A stretch of 64,000 nt of DNA from DASUNP01 sp035249305 (GTDB lineage Bacteria; Acidobacteriota; Blastocatellia; UBA7656), in the NCBI GenBank assembly GCA_035249305.1, contig DATFGQ010000112.1:24297-88296 (forward strand), in the 5' to 3' direction. The translations under genes were made by a program, and so were the position numbers. The first letter of the stretch is position 1. Every line of letters begins with the position of its first letter. The notes beneath the pieces were generated by a model. That model ran no database searches and was not told the origin of the DNA. It was given only the letters and a program-made list of their open reading frames with translations. Below are positions 60,791-64,000 of the stretch, one piece after another.

Positions 60791-61096
60791 TTAACCCCGT
60801 CGCGCCTTCGACGCTTTCGTAGAGGCTGTCTTCGCGCTGTGTTTCTTCGCGCCGCCCTTCTTGTCGCCGGACCTTGACGTAGTCCTCGCGGCGGTCTTCT
60901 TCGGCCCCGCCTTCCTCGTCTCGCTCGTGCGGGCGCCCGCGGCCTTCTTCGCCGCGTGAGTCGCTTTCGCGGCGCTTCGGCCCGCGCCGCCCTTCACATC
61001 TTTATCGCCGGGCTTATCAGGTGTCTCTCTTACCCTGCCTTTAGGCTGAGTGCCGGTCTTGTTCGGACCTTTGCCCCGGTCGCCTCCTTCTTGCAT
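60791..61096 (-). CDS. Lysine/alanine-rich histone H1-like protein
   Basis: This 101-residue, extremely basic, low-complexity protein is built from Lys, Ala, Arg, Thr, Ser and Gly (AAKATHAAKKAAGARTSETR, GAKKHSAKTASTKASKARRG). The N-terminal 40 residues are polar with Gly, Pro and Asp. Composition resembles bacterial H1-like and AlgP-like DNA-binding tails. A strong AAAGGAGAGCGACG before the ATG argues for a real gene, since composition alone would not. It probably binds DNA or RNA non-specifically; this is inference. Confidence 0.78.
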   Translation of the reverse strand: MQEGGDRGKGPNKTGTQPKGRVRETPDKPGDKDVKGGAGRSAAKATHAAKKAAGARTSETRKAGPKKTAARTTSRSGDKKGGAKKHSAKTASTKASKARRG

Positions 61097-61284
61097 CGTC
61101 GCTCTCCTTTATCGATATGGCATGCGCGAAAGGTCCACTAGATTGATACTGCGTGGGCAGCAGGGTTATGTCAACTCTGCTGCTCCGATCTCAGCTTGCC
61201 TGCGATCAGTCCTTAGACCGAAGAGACGTGCTGTTTTAAGTCTATCTGAACTTTGTTAGGATTAACCGCAGCCTGAATTTTACG

Positions 61285-61923
61285 ATGAGCCCGTTCCGGT
61301 CGACTCAAGCTTATTCTCCGCGCGGCATTCGCCGGCCCGGCGTCGCTTTGATCCCGATGTCGCTTAGACGCTCGGTCGTGACGGGCGCGATCGGCTTTTC
61401 CATAGTGAGCCTGTGTGTGTTCGCGACGGTGGCGCTGGCGCAAAGGTGGATGTACGACCGCCTCGGCGTGACGGGCGCTTACATAGCCTGGCTAACACTC
61501 TTCATACTGCTCGGAGGAAGGGCGCTCTTGCCCGTCGTGGCCGGCGCGCGGCGGTTGAGCTTCTACGCGACGTTCGGCGTGGCCTTCTTAGCGTATGGAA
61601 TAAGCTGGATAGCCGCATACTTCTCTTCCACGGATATGGCCGGCCAATGGCTCGGGTCGCTAGCCGGGTCTATCGCGATGGCTCTGGTTTTCTCCGCGGC
61701 CTTCAGCGCGATACGATCCGCGCCGCTATTCTCTCTGCTGCTTTTCGCAACGAATTCGGTTGGGTACTTTCTAGGCTCGGTCTTCTATTACACGCTCGGC
61801 AGGCCCGCGGGCCTGCTGCTTTGGGGCGCCTTCTACGGTCTTTGTCTCGGCGCTGGCCTTGGCGCAGTGCTCCACGTCGCTCAATCTCGGCAAAAGAGTC
61901 GCATATCAGATGAGCAAGGGTGA
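61285..61923 (+). CDS. Polytopic membrane protein of unknown function
   Basis: This protein of up to 212 residues has about six hydrophobic helices (SIVSLCVFATVALA, YIAWLTLFILLGG, FYATFGVAFLAYGIS, SIAMALVFSAAFSA, FATNSVGYFLGSVFY and LLLWGAFYGLCLGAGLG). No family is recognised. The start is uncertain: no ribosome binding site is evident at 61285, and an ATG at 61357 (MSLRRSVVTGAIGF) would still include all helices. Its 3' end overlaps the next gene by 14 bases. Confidence 0.75.
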   Translation: MSPFRSTQAYSPRGIRRPGVALIPMSLRRSVVTGAIGFSIVSLCVFATVALAQRWMYDRLGVTGAYIAWLTLFILLGGRALLPVVAGARRLSFYATFGVAFLAYGISWIAAYFSSTDMAGQWLGSLAGSIAMALVFSAAFSAIRSAPLFSLLLFATNSVGYFLGSVFYYTLGRPAGLLLWGAFYGLCLGAGLGAVLHVAQSRQKSRISDEQG

Positions 61924-62455
61924 GTTCTTCACAAGGTTCACGGTCTGGGTTACGCTCGCCGGCTATTTGGCCGGGGTCGCGCTGCTCGCGCTTTCGCGCA
62001 ACAGGGAGAGGTGGGAGCGTGCGGCCAGGCTCGTCTGGACGATCGCCTGCGTGAGCCTGCTCGCGCACGTAGCTTGCGCCTTCCACTTCTACCACGAGTG
62101 GAGTCACGATGCGGCATACAGAGAAACCGCTCGCCAAACCGAGGAGGTCGTCGGGCTAGACTGGGGAGGCGGGCTCTACATCAATTATGCTCTGGTGGCC
62201 GCCTGGGTCGCGGATGTCGTCTGGTGGTGGCGAGGCCCGAGAGTCTACCGCCGCCGGCCGACGGCGCTGGTCGCCGCCTGGCAGGCGTTCTTGCTTTTTA
62301 TACTTTTTAACGCGACGGTCGTCTTTAAGACCGGGCCTTTACGACTGGCGGGGGTTTTTCTCTCCCTGGCCGCGTGCCTGCTCTGGTGGTACGCCGCCGC
62401 GCACAAGTCTACGCCGAAGCCGAACAAGGGCGCAGATATTATCGTAGAGGATTAA
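61910..62455 (+). CDS. Polytopic membrane protein of unknown function
   Basis: Start MSKGEFFTRFTVWVTLAGYL lies inside the end of the previous gene. The 181-residue product has about five helices and a striking His/Trp-rich loop (ACAFHFYHEWSHDAAY, then WWWRGPRVYRRRP). A HxxxH-type arrangement could bind metal or haem, but nothing identifies it. It is followed 3 bases later by the MFS gene, so the three form one transcription unit. Confidence 0.78.
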   Translation: MSKGEFFTRFTVWVTLAGYLAGVALLALSRNRERWERAARLVWTIACVSLLAHVACAFHFYHEWSHDAAYRETARQTEEVVGLDWGGGLYINYALVAAWVADVVWWWRGPRVYRRRPTALVAAWQAFLLFILFNATVVFKTGPLRLAGVFLSLAACLLWWYAAAHKSTPKPNKGADIIVED

Positions 62456-62458
62456 CTG

Positions 62459-63751
62459 ATGGATTCGTTCAACGCCGCATCACCTCGACAAAAGATCGCG
62501 CCCGCGCGCCCGCGCTTCTACTACGGCTGGGTGAATCTCGCCGTAGCCGCGGCGGCGATGGTCGGGACTCTTCCGGGCAGGACGCAGGGCCTAGGGCTGA
62601 TCACCGAGCCGCTGCTCAAAGACTTCGAGATCGACCGCGTGCTTTTTGCTCACATCAATCTCTGGGCCACGCTCGTCGGCGCGCTCTTTTGCATAGGCGT
62701 CGGGCGACTGATAGACAGATTCGGCAGCCGCGGCGTTCTGACGATAATCTCGATAATGCTCGGGGCGGTCGTTCTGCTGATGAGTGGTTTGAAGGGAGTG
62801 ATATTGCTCGCGCTCCTGATTACGCTGACGCGGGGGCTGGGGCAGAGCGCCCTGTCTGTCGTCAGCATAACGATAGTCGGCCAATGGTTTGTGCGAAGGC
62901 TGAACCTAGCCATGGGCGTCTACTCGATTCTGTTGAGCGTCGGCTTCATGTTGGTGTACCCGATCGTCGGCGAGGTGGTTAAGAACAGCGGCTGGCGCAC
63001 GGCCTGGGCCGCGATAGGCGCGGCGCTGGTGGTCGTCCTCGCGCCGGCCGCCTGGTTGTTCGTCAGGCGCTCGCCCGAGGCATGCGGTCTGGCGATCGAT
63101 GGAGAGATGGAGGCGGGTGACGGGCCTGAGGAATTAAGAAGCGATTACACGCTCCGCGAGGCGGCCTCGACGCCCGCGTTCTGGGTCTTCGCGTTGTCGA
63201 GCTCCGTCTACGGTCTGATCGCATCGGGCATCGCGTTGTTTAACGAATCGATCCTGGCCGAGCGAGGGTTCGACGCGTCGACATACTACAGGAGCCTGAT
63301 TATCGTCGCGCTGACGGCGCTGGCGGGCAACTTCATCGGAGGGTGGCTGGCACACAAGTGGTCGATAAACAGGCTGATGGCTTTAGCCATGAGCTTGCTG
63401 GCCGGCTCGTTGTTGGCGCTGACCCAGGTAAGCACGCAGTTGCACGTAGCGATATACGCGGTGGTGATGGGGCTGGCGGGCGGTTTTGTCATTGTGATCT
63501 TCTTCTCATTCTGGAGCCGGGCCTTCGGCCGAACGCACCTCGGCAAGATACAGGGGGCGGCGCAAGTATTTACGGTGGTCGCATCGGCCATCGGGCCGCT
63601 GATCCTGGCCGAGTGCGTCGAGCGGACCGGCTCTTATCGATCCGTCTTTTACCTGATGGCTTCCGTTGTGATGGTGCTAGGGTTATGCGCGTGGTTCGTC
63701 CCGCACCCGCCGAGGCGTATAATCACCGCGGCGGCATTAACGACCGATTAA
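62459..63751 (+). CDS. Major facilitator superfamily transporter
   Basis: This is a 430-residue, 12-helix transporter. It opens RFYYGWVNLAVAAAAMVG, carries the loop motif GVGRLIDRFGSRG between helices 2 and 3 and GNFIGGWLAHKWSINRL in the second half, like monocarboxylate/OFA-type MFS proteins. AGAGGATTAACTG precedes the ATG directly behind the previous stop. The solute is unknown. A mosaic palindromic element follows the stop. Confidence 0.92.
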   Translation: MDSFNAASPRQKIAPARPRFYYGWVNLAVAAAAMVGTLPGRTQGLGLITEPLLKDFEIDRVLFAHINLWATLVGALFCIGVGRLIDRFGSRGVLTIISIMLGAVVLLMSGLKGVILLALLITLTRGLGQSALSVVSITIVGQWFVRRLNLAMGVYSILLSVGFMLVYPIVGEVVKNSGWRTAWAAIGAALVVVLAPAAWLFVRRSPEACGLAIDGEMEAGDGPEELRSDYTLREAASTPAFWVFALSSSVYGLIASGIALFNESILAERGFDASTYYRSLIIVALTALAGNFIGGWLAHKWSINRLMALAMSLLAGSLLALTQVSTQLHVAIYAVVMGLAGGFVIVIFFSFWSRAFGRTHLGKIQGAAQVFTVVASAIGPLILAECVERTGSYRSVFYLMASVVMVLGLCAWFVPHPPRRIITAAALTTD

Positions 63752-63769
63752 GCCCGCCGGGGTTCTTAG

Positions 63770-63878
63770 AAAGTGTCAGAGAAGTGTGAAAAAGCCCTGA
63801 AAGGGCTTGATTCAATAGCCAGGGGCACCGCCCCTGGAAACGGGTTGTTATTAATGATGAGCCCTGAAAGGGCAATGG
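63770..63878. repeat. Mosaic palindromic element
   Basis: It begins AAGTGTCAGAGAAGTGTGAA (a variant of the leader seen at 55182), then GCCCTGAAAGGGC, ATTCAATAGCC, CCAGGGGCACCGCCCCTGG and a second GCCCTGAAAGGGC. The order matches the first part of the array at 55182-55280, and 40 bases are nearly identical. Confidence 0.87.
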
Positions 63879-63885
63879 CATTAAG

Positions 63886-63999
63886 TTAAGCCAATATCTT
63901 TTTGACATACTTGTGAAACCGTAGCCGGTAGGCATACCGCAGGTGCTTGTTGCGCTCAACTTTCCTTCCGGGTCGCGCCCGTGTCGGATTCTTCCGAAA
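63886..63999 (-). CDS. Possible 3' end of a gene leaving the window
   Basis: A minus-strand frame is open from the window edge to a TAA at 63886-63888. It encodes 37 residues rich in Arg, Lys and His (KHLRYAYRLRFHKYVKKILA at the end). The stop lies just past the mosaic repeat, the position where repeats here usually meet gene ends. No family can be named from this fragment. Confidence 0.35.
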   Translation of the reverse strand, partial: FRKNPTRARPGRKVERNKHLRYAYRLRFHKYVKKILA

Positions 64000-64000
64000 C

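Overview
The window is a dense, high-GC stretch of bacterial chromosome. It lacks ribosomal RNA, tRNA, transposase and phage genes. Its gene content points to Acidobacteriota, most likely the Blastocatellia lineage: Oar-like TonB receptors with a carboxypeptidase-regulatory N-terminus, many monohaem cytochrome c proteins fused to a PHM-like copper domain, secreted carboxypeptidase-regulatory proteins, and PDZ/GAF/SpoIIE phosphatases. The taxonomy is inferred from gene content only.

Layout. 1-3639: 5'-truncated pyruvate phosphate dikinase split by a LAGLIDADG intein immediately before its catalytic histidine. 3687-5565: a secreted unknown, a YkgJ-like cysteine-cluster protein and a HAD hydrolase. 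5524-12760: five-gene minus-strand operon of cytochrome c/PHM-like paralogues behind a good sigma70-like promoter; the last gene has lost the copper ligands. 13063-17084: GMC oxidoreductase, PHYHD1-like dioxygenase and MFS transporter, the latter two bracketed by inverted copies of a mosaic repeat. 17332-23214: SpoIIE-type phosphatase and a TonB receptor. 24053-30642: a compact operon of a DUF4062/degenerate-STAND protein, a MoxR ATPase and a 1404-residue double-vWA/TPR membrane protein, the best candidate for an unusual conflict or signalling system. 30652-37310: CocE-type hydrolase, amidohydrolase and a second TonB receptor. 37844-46705: five tandem paralogues of secreted multidomain carboxypeptidase-regulatory proteins in two architectures. 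46997-48847: DUF2911 protein and a sixth cytochrome/PHM paralogue. 49031-55180: lipoprotein, five-TM coiled-coil protein, GT-C-like protein and S41 peptidase. 55492-57859: DUF1080 and Gfo/Idh/MocA pair. 57997-63751: small genes (Mpo1-like, secreted unknown, excisionase-like HTH, VOC, H1-like basic protein, two membrane proteins, MFS). A possible gene end lies at the right edge.

Intergenic DNA is unusually structured. Two superimposed repeat classes are visible: degenerate heptanucleotide-period arrays that often face an inverted partner, and mosaic palindromic elements with a shared leader around CTGAAAAG. They abut genes closely enough to supply stop codons, overlap a start region, or create false N-terminal extensions. 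Start sites were chosen from Shine-Dalgarno matches, ATGA overlaps and signal peptides, and often differ from the longest reading frame.
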